Counted from the first letter of the stretch, positions 44,673-54,062 are shown. The stretch: 64,000 nt of DNA from an uncultured Candidatus Melainabacteria bacterium (GCA_934777245.1 CAKVND010000002.1:1-64000), one strand, 5' to 3'. The notes: generated from the sequence alone by a model not told the origin. Numbers and translations are program-made.

Positions 44673-44702
44673 CAATTTTTCAAAACTTCTATACTTTATA
44701 TA
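44673..44702 (+). promoter_or_regulatory. Conserved promoter-like block upstream of the 81-aa gene
   Basis: CAATTTTT (44673-44680), 12 nt and ACTTTATATA (44693-44702), then GTAAGAGATATT. This is the counterpart of the block at 22147-22176. Confidence 0.5.
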
Positions 44703-44736
44703 TATGTAAGAGATATTTAAATAGAGAGATAGAAAA

Positions 44737-44982
44737 ATGACAGCAACATACGATGCAATTGAAAGAAATAAAAAACCGGCAGGCGCTTTAGAAATTCCTG
44801 AAGATTTCCATTTCTACTATTTAAATAAAAAAGACCGCCAAATGAGATTCAACAACGGCGGAGACCCTATTTACGCTATTTTCGACAAAATTGATGAAAG
44901 ACCTCTTTCTAAAATCGCTAAAGATTTCGTTAGAGAATTGGCTGACGATTCTATCAGATTTATCTCTACTTTGATTAAATAA
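44737..44982 (+). CDS. Small protein of unknown function (81 aa)
   Basis: I do not recognise it. It is a soluble, charged protein without signal peptide, with FHFYYLNKKDRQMRFNNGGDPIYAIFDKI in the middle and a C-terminal amphipathic helix (AKDFVRELADDSIRFISTLIK). A weak RBS, GAGAGAT, precedes ATG. Its upstream block matches that of the 621-residue protein at 22207, suggesting shared control. Confidence 0.7.
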   Translation: MTATYDAIERNKKPAGALEIPEDFHFYYLNKKDRQMRFNNGGDPIYAIFDKIDERPLSKIAKDFVRELADDSIRFISTLIK

Positions 44983-44997
44983 TAAATACACCAAAAT

Positions 44998-45026
44998 TTG
45001 ATAAAACAAACTTTTTTTCATATAAT
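44998..45026 (+). promoter_or_regulatory. Near-consensus promoter for a leaderless TPR gene
   Basis: TTGATA (44998-45003), 17 nt and TATAAT (45021-45026) are followed by 6 nt and the ATG at 45033. Confidence 0.8.
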
Positions 45027-45032
45027 TTAAAT

Positions 45033-45599
45033 ATGAGAAAATTTATAATTTTAGCTTTTTTATTGTCGACATCAGTTTGTTTTGCTAATGAAGAATTATC
45101 TAAACAAGCTACTGCTTTTTATAGCGACAATAATTATCAAAAAACAATGGATTTAATATTGCAAATTAGCGAAAACGATAGAACTGCGCAAGATTGGCTT
45201 TTATTAGGCAACGTTTTAGAAGATAAAGGCGAAAAAGATAACGCTAATTTTATGTACCAAAAAGCGATATTGGTAAACCACAAATTCTATAAAGCTTATT
45301 TTAATCTTGCAAACAATTTTGCAGAAAATAACAAATACAATATGGCCATTGCAAATTACAAAAAGGCTGCATCATACAATAAAGAAAATCCTTATATTTT
45401 TTACAATATGGCTTGTACATACATAAAAATTGGTGATTTAAAAAAAGCTAAATCAAATCTTAACAAAGCAATTATGTTAAAATCTGATATTCCGGAATTT
45501 CACTACAATCTAGCATATGTTTACAAACAACTGGGCAAAGAAAAACTTGCTCAAACATATTTAAATAATTATAATAAATTAACAGGTGCCCAAAGTTAA
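45033..45599 (+). CDS. Secreted TPR protein (188 aa)
   Basis: A signal peptide (MRKFIILAFLLSTSVCFA) precedes four to five TPRs (DWLLLGNVLEDKGEKDNANFM, AYFNLANNFAENNKYNMAIA, IFYNMACTYIKIGDLKKAKS, FHYNLAYVYKQLGKEKLAQ). It is probably periplasmic and binds other proteins. The strong promoter ends 6 nt before the ATG and no RBS exists, so this is the clearest leaderless gene in the window. Confidence 0.85.
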   Translation: MRKFIILAFLLSTSVCFANEELSKQATAFYSDNNYQKTMDLILQISENDRTAQDWLLLGNVLEDKGEKDNANFMYQKAILVNHKFYKAYFNLANNFAENNKYNMAIANYKKAASYNKENPYIFYNMACTYIKIGDLKKAKSNLNKAIMLKSDIPEFHYNLAYVYKQLGKEKLAQTYLNNYNKLTGAQS

Positions 45600-45640
45600 T
45601 CATTTTTCACTTTTAACATAGATTAAAAGCAATCACAAAC

Positions 45641-46489
45641 TTAGATAAGATTAAGTGCAATACTAGGCAATTGATTAGCAGTTGCTAATAGAGTTGCCGA
45701 TGCCTGCTGAAGAATTTGCGATTTTATATAGTTTGAAGACTCCTCTGCTACATCAGCATCTCTTAAAGTCGATAAAGATGATGTCAAGTTTTCCGATTGA
45801 ACAGAAAGTGAGGCTATTGCAGAATCTACTCGATTTTGTGCGGCACCAATTAAAGTAACTCTATCAGATATTTTTGTAATAGCTTCATCAATATCTTCAA
45901 GTTTTGAAGCAGCACTAGATGTCTTAGCAGCATCTTGTACAAATGTTGCAATATCACTACCTAATAATTTATTTACATCAGCAGCTGCAAATAACTCTGC
46001 TGCTAATATTATTTGACTCTTTGTAGCATCATTGTCAAGTCCTACTTGCAGAGTTAGAGCTTTTCCTGCACCATCCATTAATTTTATGCCATTGAATTCA
46101 GCATTTTTAGCAATTCTATCAATTTCACTAAGTCTTGCTGTCATTTCAGAAGCTATCGCTTTTAATGAACCAGAACCATAAGTTCCATTCGCAGCTTGTT
46201 CTGTTAAATCACGCACACGTTGTAAATGTTCTGTAATTAGAGAATAATTTTCCTCTGTAGTTTTTAACATATCTGCTCCCATAGAAGCATTTTCCGAAGC
46301 CACGTCAATAGAACCCAGCAAAGTTTTCCAATTAGCTGCAATAGAATATCCGGCAGCATTGTCTTTAGCATGATTAATTTTATAACCTGTAGACATTCTT
46401 TCTATAGCACTATTTAAGCCTGTTGTCGCAGCATTTAAATTTTTCTGCACAATCAACGATGACAAATTCGTATTAATTGTTAAACTCAT
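45641..46489 (-). CDS. Flagellin
   Basis: The 282-residue protein has both conserved flagellin ends. The N-terminal D0/D1 part is MSLTINTNLSSLIVQKNL and RMSTGYKINHAKDNAAGYSIA. The C-terminal part is RVTLIGAAQNRVDSAI and DADVAEESSNYIKSQILQQASATLLATANQLPS. The variable middle is short. AAGGATTAGGG is the RBS. No other flagellar gene is in the window, and I find no sigma-28 site in its upstream gap. Flagellins are exported by the flagellar type III system and built into the filament. Confidence 0.95.
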   Translation of the reverse strand: MSLTINTNLSSLIVQKNLNAATTGLNSAIERMSTGYKINHAKDNAAGYSIAANWKTLLGSIDVASENASMGADMLKTTEENYSLITEHLQRVRDLTEQAANGTYGSGSLKAIASEMTARLSEIDRIAKNAEFNGIKLMDGAGKALTLQVGLDNDATKSQIILAAELFAAADVNKLLGSDIATFVQDAAKTSSAASKLEDIDEAITKISDRVTLIGAAQNRVDSAIASLSVQSENLTSSLSTLRDADVAEESSNYIKSQILQQASATLLATANQLPSIALNLI

Positions 46490-46682
46490 CCCTAATCCTT
46501 CTTTACTATATTTAAATAAAACATATCCTTAAAATACTTTTTGTATACTCAAAATATCATTAACAATCATTAAATACAAGTTAATAACTATTATTTGTTA
46601 CAATTCTTAATGGCTAATAACTTGTATTTGTAACCTGATGACTGTTAGATAATACCGAATGCAAAGTATATACTGTTATATT

Positions 46683-46907
46683 ATGGATAAAAACGCAAAT
46701 ATAGCAAAACGCCTTGGCGCTAAAATTGCTTATACAAGAAAATCTAAAAGAATATCACAAATAAAGTTGGCCGAAATTGTAGATATGAATTTTAACTACA
46801 TTGGTCAAATTGAACGCGGCGAAGCAAACGTAACGATTAATACAATTGCAAAGCTTGCTGATGCGCTAAATGTAAAAGTAGAAGACTTGTTTAATTTTAC
46901 ATTCTAA
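46683..46907 (+). CDS. Small XRE-family transcriptional regulator
   Basis: From ATG 46683 (74 aa) the protein is a single HTH_3 domain: KRLGAKIAYTRKSKRISQIKLAEIVDMNFNYIGQIERGEANVTINTIAKLADALNVKVEDLF. It has no second domain. It faces away from flagellin and converges with mfd, whose stop codon overlaps this one. No RBS is seen; TATACT at 46669-46674 lies 8 nt before the ATG, so it too may be leaderless. Confidence 0.88.
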   Translation: MDKNANIAKRLGAKIAYTRKSKRISQIKLAEIVDMNFNYIGQIERGEANVTINTIAKLADALNVKVEDLFNFTF

Positions 46908-49900
46908 GATTTATTTTTATACTTATCCGCAGTTTCTTTTATGAAATAGAATAAATTCGTTAATACATCAAATATTTCATCAAAGTTCATATTTCTATTA
47001 CTTACCAGCAAAATAGATTTGCCATCTTCGCAAGTTTTTGGTGCAACTGTAAACTTGATTTTTCTTGCTATGTCTTTGTCTAAACCTTGTTTAATTATGT
47101 TCCATTCATAAGGTGTAAACGGTGAATATACACGAATATCATCGCCTGCTTCTCTAATAATTGTTATTCCACATTCTGTCGCTATTAATCTTAATTTGAT
47201 TAATTTAATCAGATTTTCTACTTCATCAGGAATTCTTGAGAAGCGATCTTTCCATTCTGATACAATATAATCAAGCTCAATTTCATTTTTAACATCAGAA
47301 AGTCGCTTGTATTCAATCATTTTTTGTTCACCCGAACCCACCCATTCATCAGGAATATAAGCCGTAATATTAATATCAACAATAGTTGGTTTGTTAGCTT
47401 TAATAGCTTCGCCTTTGAGTTCATTCACTGTTTCTTCAAGCAGTTGGCAATACGTATCAAAACCAACGTTAACCATATGTCCATGCTGTTTTGTACCTAA
47501 AATATTACCAACACCACGAATTTCAACGTCGCGCATAGCAATTCTGTATCCGCTTCCGAGCGTTGTGAATTCTTTTATTGCTTTTAACCTTTCGGATGCT
47601 TCGTGCGAAAGTTCTTTGCTTTTCTTGTAGAAACAATAACAATATGCTTGCTTATCGCTTCTTCCGACGCGTCCTCTAAGCTGATAAAGTTGTGCTAATC
47701 CAAGTTTATCAGCTTCATGAATAATCATTGTATTAGCGTTCGGAATATCTATACCGTTTTCAATAATTGTTGTACAAAGCAAAATATCGTAATCGTGGTT
47801 ATCAAAACCGATAATCACATCTTCAAGTTGTTTCTCGCTCAATTGTCCATGTCCGATTGCGATGCGAGCATTTGGCACAAGCTTTTGAAGTTCAAGCTTA
47901 AATTCTTCAATCGTTTCAACTCTATTATAGAGATAAAATACTTGTCCATCTCTATCAAGTTCATTTACAATCGCGTTTTTAACGGTTTGTTCGTTGTATT
48001 CGCCCACAAAAGTTTTGATTGGTAAGCGGTTTTGAGGCGGAGTATTAATTACGGAAATATCTTTAATGCCTGATAACGACATATAAAGCGTCCTCGGAAT
48101 CGGAGTTGCTGACATTGAAATAATATCAATATTTTCCCTAAATTCTTTTAATTTTTCTTTGTGTCTTACGCCAAAACGATGTTCTTCATCAATTACCAAT
48201 AAGCCCAAGTCTTTAAATATAACCTTATCTTGTAATAAACTGTGAGTTGCAATAACCACATCACATTTTCCTGTCGCAAGATTTTTAAGTGTTTCGTGGC
48301 GCTCTTTTGGGCTTCTGAAACGGCAAAGAAGCTCTACATCAATTCCAAAAGGCTTAAAGCGTTCTGAAATAGTTTGAAAATGTTGTAGAGCAAGAACCGT
48401 CGTCGGAACAATTACCGCTACTTGCTTCAAGGAAGTAACAGCTTTAAACATCGCGCGCATAGCAACTTCTGTTTTACCAAAACCTACATCTCCGCAAACA
48501 AGTCTGTCCATTGGATTCGAGCTTTCCATGTCAGCTTTAATTTGATTAATAGATTTCAATTGGTCAGGAGTTTCGATGTATTCAAACGTGTCCTCCATCT
48601 CCAATTGTAAAGGTGAATCAGGCGCAAATTCAATTCCGGTTTTCATTTTACGTCTTGCGTATAACCTTAATAAATCATAAGCTATTGCTTCAACTTCCTT
48701 TTTAACCTTAGTTTTTGTATTTTCCCAATCACTTCCGCCCATACGTGAAAGTTTTGGTTTTATTTGACCTGAACCACGATAACGACAAAGCATATTAATT
48801 TGTTCTGCCGGAATATGCAATTTGTCTTTATTTGCGTATTCAATTGTCAAATAATCTTTTAGTTGACCGTCAAATTCCTGTTTTGTCAGTCCTTTATAAA
48901 CACCTACACCATGAATAGAGTGGACAACATATTCACCTTCTTTGATATCATTAATATTTTCAATGTATTCGGCTTTTTCTTTATAATGGCGCTTACGATT
49001 TGACGGAATGTCTTTTTGACGTTTGTTAAAAAGCTCTCTATCAGTAAGTAAAAGGATTTTACCGTCTCTAAGCTCTGTACCTTGAGAAGTTATATTTCTA
49101 ATATAATTAATATCAAAAATATCATATTCTGCCAAAACCTCTTTTACACGCTCTTGAAAATCAGTTGCAATAGTAATTTGATAACCTTTGTGTTCTTGAA
49201 GAAATTTTGCAACAGCTTGTATATCAGCATCAAAAATTTGAACATTTCTCGCGTCGATATCAATAACTTCGTTGTTTTCATCGGACAAAAAATTGTTTAA
49301 ATAAATTTTTTGCATGCCGGCAGTTTTCTTAATAATTTCTTCCCACGTGAAATGATTTATTTCCTTTAATGCATAGATTTGATTAGTTTTTAATGCTTCA
49401 TTGTAAGAATTTATAAAATTATCATCTATTTGTTGATACTTTGCCGAAACTTCCGCATATTCATCAAATACAATAATATAATCTTTGAAATAGTCCAAAA
49501 TATTAACTAAATCAGAATTAAAATATGATTGATAAACATTTATACCTTCAAAATAACCTTCATTTTCAAATTGTTCTTTAAGCTCTTTTGGAAATTCATT
49601 TGGTGGATTATCAGGTAAAACAAATTTATAAAGCGGTCTAATATAAACGGGTTCAGTTATTTTTTTGATTGATTTTTGTGTTTCATTATTAAAAAATCTT
49701 ATATCAACGATTTCATCACCCCAAAACTCAAGCCTGATAGGATTTTCTTCCAGCGAATAAATATCTGCAATATCTCCTCTAATACTAAACTCACCAATAT
49801 CAGAAACCATTGTTGAACGCTTATAACCCAATTTAATCAGACGATTAAGTAAATCCGTTTGTGAAATGCTGTCACCAATTTTTAAAGAAAATGAATTTTC

Positions 49901-50275
49901 CTCAAAAAACTTTTCAGAAGGGAACTTTTCCAAAAGTGTTTTGACTGGCGTAAAAACAAGACTAGGCTTAGCTTCCAATGTATCAATTTGTTTTGCATAG
50001 TCATAAAGATTGCCAACTACAACTTCATAAGGTGAAACATTTTGGTAAGGCAATGTTTCTGCGCTTCGCTCAAATAATCGTTCCAAATCGGCAGAATATT
50101 TTAGTGCTGATTGCTCGGTTGAAGTCACAAAAAGAACTTTTTTGTCCGATAATTTGCAAATATAATCAAGCAAAAGCAGACGGCTAAAAGTTGTTAAGCC
50201 TGTCAAAGTAAAGCTTTTTTCTTTTCTTATATTTCTTATCAGATGGTCAAAAAATGATGCGTTTTCGAGTTTCAT
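46904..50275 (-). CDS. mfd: Transcription-repair coupling factor
   Basis: Mfd removes stalled RNA polymerase and recruits UvrA. The 1123-residue protein has the N-terminal UvrB-homology part and the RNA polymerase-interacting domain (EGEYVVHSIHGVGVYKGL). The RecG-like helicase carries VCGDVGFGKTEVAMRA (Walker A), DEEHRFGV (DEEH box) and QLRGRVGRSDKQAYCY. The C-terminal TRCF domain (VDINITAYIPDEWV) completes it. It appears to be transcribed alone. The stop overlaps the HTH gene stop. Confidence 0.97.
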   Translation of the reverse strand: MKLENASFFDHLIRNIRKEKSFTLTGLTTFSRLLLLDYICKLSDKKVLFVTSTEQSALKYSADLERLFERSAETLPYQNVSPYEVVVGNLYDYAKQIDTLEAKPSLVFTPVKTLLEKFPSEKFFEENSFSLKIGDSISQTDLLNRLIKLGYKRSTMVSDIGEFSIRGDIADIYSLEENPIRLEFWGDEIVDIRFFNNETQKSIKKITEPVYIRPLYKFVLPDNPPNEFPKELKEQFENEGYFEGINVYQSYFNSDLVNILDYFKDYIIVFDEYAEVSAKYQQIDDNFINSYNEALKTNQIYALKEINHFTWEEIIKKTAGMQKIYLNNFLSDENNEVIDIDARNVQIFDADIQAVAKFLQEHKGYQITIATDFQERVKEVLAEYDIFDINYIRNITSQGTELRDGKILLLTDRELFNKRQKDIPSNRKRHYKEKAEYIENINDIKEGEYVVHSIHGVGVYKGLTKQEFDGQLKDYLTIEYANKDKLHIPAEQINMLCRYRGSGQIKPKLSRMGGSDWENTKTKVKKEVEAIAYDLLRLYARRKMKTGIEFAPDSPLQLEMEDTFEYIETPDQLKSINQIKADMESSNPMDRLVCGDVGFGKTEVAMRAMFKAVTSLKQVAVIVPTTVLALQHFQTISERFKPFGIDVELLCRFRSPKERHETLKNLATGKCDVVIATHSLLQDKVIFKDLGLLVIDEEHRFGVRHKEKLKEFRENIDIISMSATPIPRTLYMSLSGIKDISVINTPPQNRLPIKTFVGEYNEQTVKNAIVNELDRDGQVFYLYNRVETIEEFKLELQKLVPNARIAIGHGQLSEKQLEDVIIGFDNHDYDILLCTTIIENGIDIPNANTMIIHEADKLGLAQLYQLRGRVGRSDKQAYCYCFYKKSKELSHEASERLKAIKEFTTLGSGYRIAMRDVEIRGVGNILGTKQHGHMVNVGFDTYCQLLEETVNELKGEAIKANKPTIVDINITAYIPDEWVGSGEQKMIEYKRLSDVKNEIELDYIVSEWKDRFSRIPDEVENLIKLIKLRLIATECGITIIREAGDDIRVYSPFTPYEWNIIKQGLDKDIARKIKFTVAPKTCEDGKSILLVSNRNMNFDEIFDVLTNLFYFIKETADKYKNKS

Positions 50276-50437
50276 AATCTTATTTTGTCGTATTGAATTT
50301 TAAGCGTTTGATTTGAGCTTAGACAAACAAGATTTTAACGTAAATATGGGAGTTTTTCAATTTGGTAATACTTTATTTAGAGTTAATGGTGCCCCCAAAA
50401 AAGAAATACTTGACAATGTAGACATTATCTACTTCTT

Positions 50438-50513
50438 TAATGGAAAATTGAAAGTGGAAAATGGAAAATTGTTTTAAATAATTTTCCATTGTTCATTATC
50501 CATTTTCAATTTA
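50438..50513. repeat. Inverted-repeat element, family B, short loop
   Basis: Left arm 50438-50470 (GGAAAATTGAAAGTGGAAAA type) and right arm 50480-50513 are reverse complements with only about 9 nt between. It lacks the AATATTGAA core. It lies in the 280-bp gap between mfd and the calpain-like gene; I see nothing else of note in that gap. Confidence 0.85.
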
Positions 50514-50555
50514 GAAAAGTAATTTTGTTATTTATACAATTTGTCAAATGATAAC

Positions 50556-52094
50556 TTATTTTATCTCTGTGTATTCTACATTTCCCCAGTATTCATCAAA
50601 TACATCCAATGGAATTGCTACTGTTTTGCTTGTATTCCATGGATTTTTTAAATAAATATTTTTATCATCTATGTCACATACTGCATAAGCGTGAGCAGTT
50701 GCGATATCATTTTTATATTCAGCATCTTTTGGAATATCCTTAACTATTAAACCCCAGAGTTTACTACAAGGATTTATACCGCAAGTCATTATAATATTTT
50801 TATTTTTAAGTTGCTTTTTTATTTCTTGCGGCTCAGGTTTTTGTCCAAAACTTTTAGCTATTGTTTGCCATTTTTTATTTGTTCCTAGTAGTAAATCAAA
50901 GGCAGATGCAGGATTCCCACCATATATGCCTAAAATATTATAATGTTTTTCTGCCGCTAATTCTAAAATTCTTACATCCTTGTCACCTCTAGCAAAATCA
51001 TCTGCAGAAAGTATTTCTAATGCACTTACGGTATAAGCTTTATCTGCACCTTTGAATTTAACGGTATATGTACCATCTTTGTTATCTTTAATAGTATCAT
51101 CTAAAATAGCCTGTCCCTTTGGGGAACGTTGAATCGCAGAAATTGATGATAAAAACCAGCAATCCCCAACTTGTCCTTGATAAAAATTTTTATCGATTTT
51201 TGCGTTTCCCTTATCATATTGCCAATATGGTGAATTCGCACAGCAGTTATTCAAATACTTTATGACTCGAGATTTAACTTCATTGTCCAGCCCCCATTCT
51301 CCATTAATTGCATCTAATAAGGACTCTCCATAATTATTTTTATAGTTTTGGAGAACTGTTGTGATATTTTCATTATTTATCTGTTTGATATGTTGTTCAA
51401 AATTTTTACCGGTTGTAGGTAAACCGATTTTATTTTTAGCAGTTATATCATTATACAAGTTTTTACTTATAGGATCATGGCATTTCCAAGAATTAGATTT
51501 TTGATCATAATTTGAGATGTTAATAACTTTTCCATTCTTATCATAGTAAATTTTTTTTTCTGATGTATTTATGTGATAGCTTCCATCAGTATAACTTCTA
51601 AATTCCGCTATAAATTTATCAGTTTTTTTATCGTGTATTACAATCCTACAAAGACTTTTGTTATCATATGCTTTTTCATATTTATATTTGTTTTCTGGAT
51701 ACTTTTTCTTAAAATCATTTATCTGTTTTGTACCAATATTAGTTCTTGTTTTTGCAAAAGATTTTTTAATCGTATTATTAACAATATTAATAAATTTTAT
51801 AATATCATCAGGTGACATTTTCAATTTAGATAAAACATTGTTTTGTTTTAGAATCTTCTTTATTTCGTCTGTAGTTATTTCTCTATTGTTATCTACGTCT
51901 GCATCAACAAGATTATTCCATATTGTTCTTATTTCATCAGCGTCGAGTTTTCCATTTTTATTTTTATCAAAAACAGATAACACTTTATTAAAAATTGCTT
52001 GAGTTTTCTCATCGTTTGATTTTAAAACCATTTTGCCGTTATAATTAACAAAATTATAGTCACCATCTTTGCCGTAATTAAAAGAATTTTGCAT
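50556..52094 (-). CDS. Calpain-like cysteine protease with EF-hands
   Basis: The 512-residue protein has two EF-hand loops (DKNKNGKLDADE at about 43-54 and DADVDNNREITTDE at about 64-77), then a spacer, then a papain-like C2 domain. In that domain QGQVGDCWFLSS carries Cys312, AHAYAVCDI carries His468 and LKNPWN carries Asn484, so the catalytic triad is complete. Calcium activation is plausible by analogy with calpains. No signal peptide is present. AAGGAG precedes ATG. A sigma-28-type promoter lies about 40 nt upstream, and the divergent neighbour encodes a second protease of the same design. Confidence 0.9.
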   Translation of the reverse strand: MQNSFNYGKDGDYNFVNYNGKMVLKSNDEKTQAIFNKVLSVFDKNKNGKLDADEIRTIWNNLVDADVDNNREITTDEIKKILKQNNVLSKLKMSPDDIIKFINIVNNTIKKSFAKTRTNIGTKQINDFKKKYPENKYKYEKAYDNKSLCRIVIHDKKTDKFIAEFRSYTDGSYHINTSEKKIYYDKNGKVINISNYDQKSNSWKCHDPISKNLYNDITAKNKIGLPTTGKNFEQHIKQINNENITTVLQNYKNNYGESLLDAINGEWGLDNEVKSRVIKYLNNCCANSPYWQYDKGNAKIDKNFYQGQVGDCWFLSSISAIQRSPKGQAILDDTIKDNKDGTYTVKFKGADKAYTVSALEILSADDFARGDKDVRILELAAEKHYNILGIYGGNPASAFDLLLGTNKKWQTIAKSFGQKPEPQEIKKQLKNKNIIMTCGINPCSKLWGLIVKDIPKDAEYKNDIATAHAYAVCDIDDKNIYLKNPWNTSKTVAIPLDVFDEYWGNVEYTEIK

Positions 52095-52132
52095 GATTAC
52101 TCCTTAAAAAAGAATCCTATTTACATTAATTA

Positions 52133-52159
52133 TTAACGGCATATTTTTTTTAAACTTTA
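52133..52159 (-). promoter_or_regulatory. Sigma-28-type promoter of the minus-strand calpain-like gene
   Basis: On the minus strand TAAAGTTT (52152-52159), 11 nt and GCCGTTAA (52133-52140). The sigma-28 (FliA) consensus is TAAAGTTT-N11-GCCGATAA. The leader is about 30 nt with a good RBS. Confidence 0.75.
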
Positions 52160-52180
52160 GACGTTTTTGAAAAATCGAGC

Positions 52181-52215
52181 ACTACTACTTCTACTACTTC
52201 TACTACTACTACCAC
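52181..52215. repeat. Triplet microsatellite between the calpain-like genes
   Basis: A run of ACT/TCT triplets (ACTACTACTTCTACTACTTC and following) lies in the 305-bp divergent gap, upstream of both sigma-28 sites. Apart from this run and the two promoters I see nothing else in the gap. Confidence 0.85.
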
Positions 52216-52350
52216 TTTTCTTCCAATTGTAACAAATTTTTCATTTTCTTTACAATAGCATATATATTAAAATAATCGTTTATATTTCTTAACAATAACC
52301 CTAAGCAGCTAAGAATTTGTAAATTTATGTAACGTTTTTCTTAAAAATCC

Positions 52351-52377
52351 TAAAGTTTTATAATTTTACGCCGTAAA
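52351..52377 (+). promoter_or_regulatory. Sigma-28-type promoter of the plus-strand calpain-like gene
   Basis: TAAAGTTT (52351-52358), 11 nt and GCCGTAAA (52370-52377), 22 nt before the ATG. The -35 is a perfect consensus match with the exact spacing. Confidence 0.75.
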
Positions 52378-52399
52378 TAGGATATATAGGATTAAACTC

Positions 52400-54043
52400 A
52401 TGGATTTTTTAATTAAAAACATAAAAAACGAAATCGAGCTTTTATCATTAGAAGTTGGTCAAAAATGGAGTGATGTTAAAACTTCAAACAACCTAATAAA
52501 ATCAATTTTTACAAAAGTTGATGACGGTGATGGTATTATTTCTGATGTAGAAGTTCAATCTGTTGTTGATGAAATGCAATTTATTGATGAATGTGAAGAT
52601 AAAAACGGAATTGTTGATTATAATGAATTAAAAAAACATGAAAACTTGAAATCTGATACCTATTGGAAAATACAAAGAGAAAGAGCATTAACAAATCTGG
52701 TTACAAATAAAATTTTAAATAAAAATAGCATAGGTTTTGATTTATCAGATGAAAAGCTTATGAAATATATTGATGAAATTACTGATGAAGGTGAAATTGC
52801 TATTTTTGTAGAAAACCTTAGTTCTAATATCTTAGACAATTCTTCTTTTATAGGATTTCAAGGGTTAAATAATTACAGTAAATCTCGAATAGAATGTTAT
52901 AAAAAAATACTTATTAAAATGGCAGAGTATTATAAAAAAGAATACAATATGCCAGTTGACGATATTCTTGCTAAAACAGATGAAATTACTAAAGATAAAC
53001 CTCAGTCTATACAAGAAATCATTTCTCAACAAGATGCAATATGTTTGCAAATTGAAAATTTGGCAATGAAATCTAAAACATATTTCAAAGATAATGATGA
53101 TTTAAGTCGCACATTTAAACAAGACCCTTTATCCGGTGCAACTGACATTTTTAGCAGTTCTAATAAATTCAGAAATAATATTGATGATATAATGAATGGC
53201 TTAATCAAGTATACTAAATCAAAAGGTATTAAAACTGATGATTTAGAAAAAATGTACACAGATTTAATTAATCAAAAAGGCAGTAATTTAAACAAAGATG
53301 ATTACAAGTCGTTAGATACAATTGCATCTAAATTTTTACAAAGAATTAGTGCTAAAGAAGATACTAAAGCTGTTTATAACATTGCTCCTAACGAAAAAAT
53401 AGATCAAACTTTTAAACAAGGACAAGCAGGTGATTGTTGGTTGTTAGCCGCAATTAACTCAATCGCAAGAAATCCTAAAGGATTAAAAGTTTTAAATGAC
53501 TCTATAAAAATTGACCAACAGGGAAATGCTACCGTTACTCTTAAAGGTGTTAACAAAACATATAAATTTTCTAAAACAGATATTTCAAAAAATATTCAAA
53601 TGAGCACGGGCGATTTGGATGTAAGACTCTTAGAAATGGCAGTAGATAGGTATCTGTACGAGGAAGGAACGGAAGAAAAAGATATAAATGGAAATGACGA
53701 ATTTGTAGCTTATCAACTATTGATCGGAAAAGGAGGTGAAGATGATCCTAGCGCAACTATTACTTATGATGGAATAACGGATGAGGAAATTAATAAATTC
53801 AATAATCCAAATAGAATCGCATGTGTTAGCAATACTGGCAATGAGAGCGACACTAGAAGCTTTTCTGCTATAAATAAAATGAATCAAAAAGTTGAACTCA
53901 TCAAAACACATGCTTATACAGTTGTACGTTCAAATGACAAATATATAACTATTATAAATCCTCATAACAGTAGTGAAGAGCTACAAGTCGATAGAAAAAC
54001 TTTTAAAGAATTTTTTAACTGTTTGAATGCTTTTGACATTTAA
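52400..54043 (+). CDS. Second calpain-like cysteine protease with EF-hand-like N-terminus
   Basis: The 547-residue protein begins with calcium-loop-like sequences (KVDDGDGIISDVEV at about 39-52 and ECEDKNGIVDYNE at about 64-76). A helical region of about 250 residues follows, then the C2 protease domain. Its triad is Cys346 (QGQAGDCWLLAAINS), His504 (KTHAYTVV) and Asn520 (IINPHN). The domain resembles that of the divergent neighbour, while the N-terminal parts share little beyond the EF-hands. No signal peptide is found. AGGAT lies before ATG, and the sigma-28-type promoter is directly upstream. Confidence 0.9.
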   Translation: MDFLIKNIKNEIELLSLEVGQKWSDVKTSNNLIKSIFTKVDDGDGIISDVEVQSVVDEMQFIDECEDKNGIVDYNELKKHENLKSDTYWKIQRERALTNLVTNKILNKNSIGFDLSDEKLMKYIDEITDEGEIAIFVENLSSNILDNSSFIGFQGLNNYSKSRIECYKKILIKMAEYYKKEYNMPVDDILAKTDEITKDKPQSIQEIISQQDAICLQIENLAMKSKTYFKDNDDLSRTFKQDPLSGATDIFSSSNKFRNNIDDIMNGLIKYTKSKGIKTDDLEKMYTDLINQKGSNLNKDDYKSLDTIASKFLQRISAKEDTKAVYNIAPNEKIDQTFKQGQAGDCWLLAAINSIARNPKGLKVLNDSIKIDQQGNATVTLKGVNKTYKFSKTDISKNIQMSTGDLDVRLLEMAVDRYLYEEGTEEKDINGNDEFVAYQLLIGKGGEDDPSATITYDGITDEEINKFNNPNRIACVSNTGNESDTRSFSAINKMNQKVELIKTHAYTVVRSNDKYITIINPHNSSEELQVDRKTFKEFFNCLNAFDI

Positions 54044-54062
54044 ATTAAGAAGCGTTGTAAAC

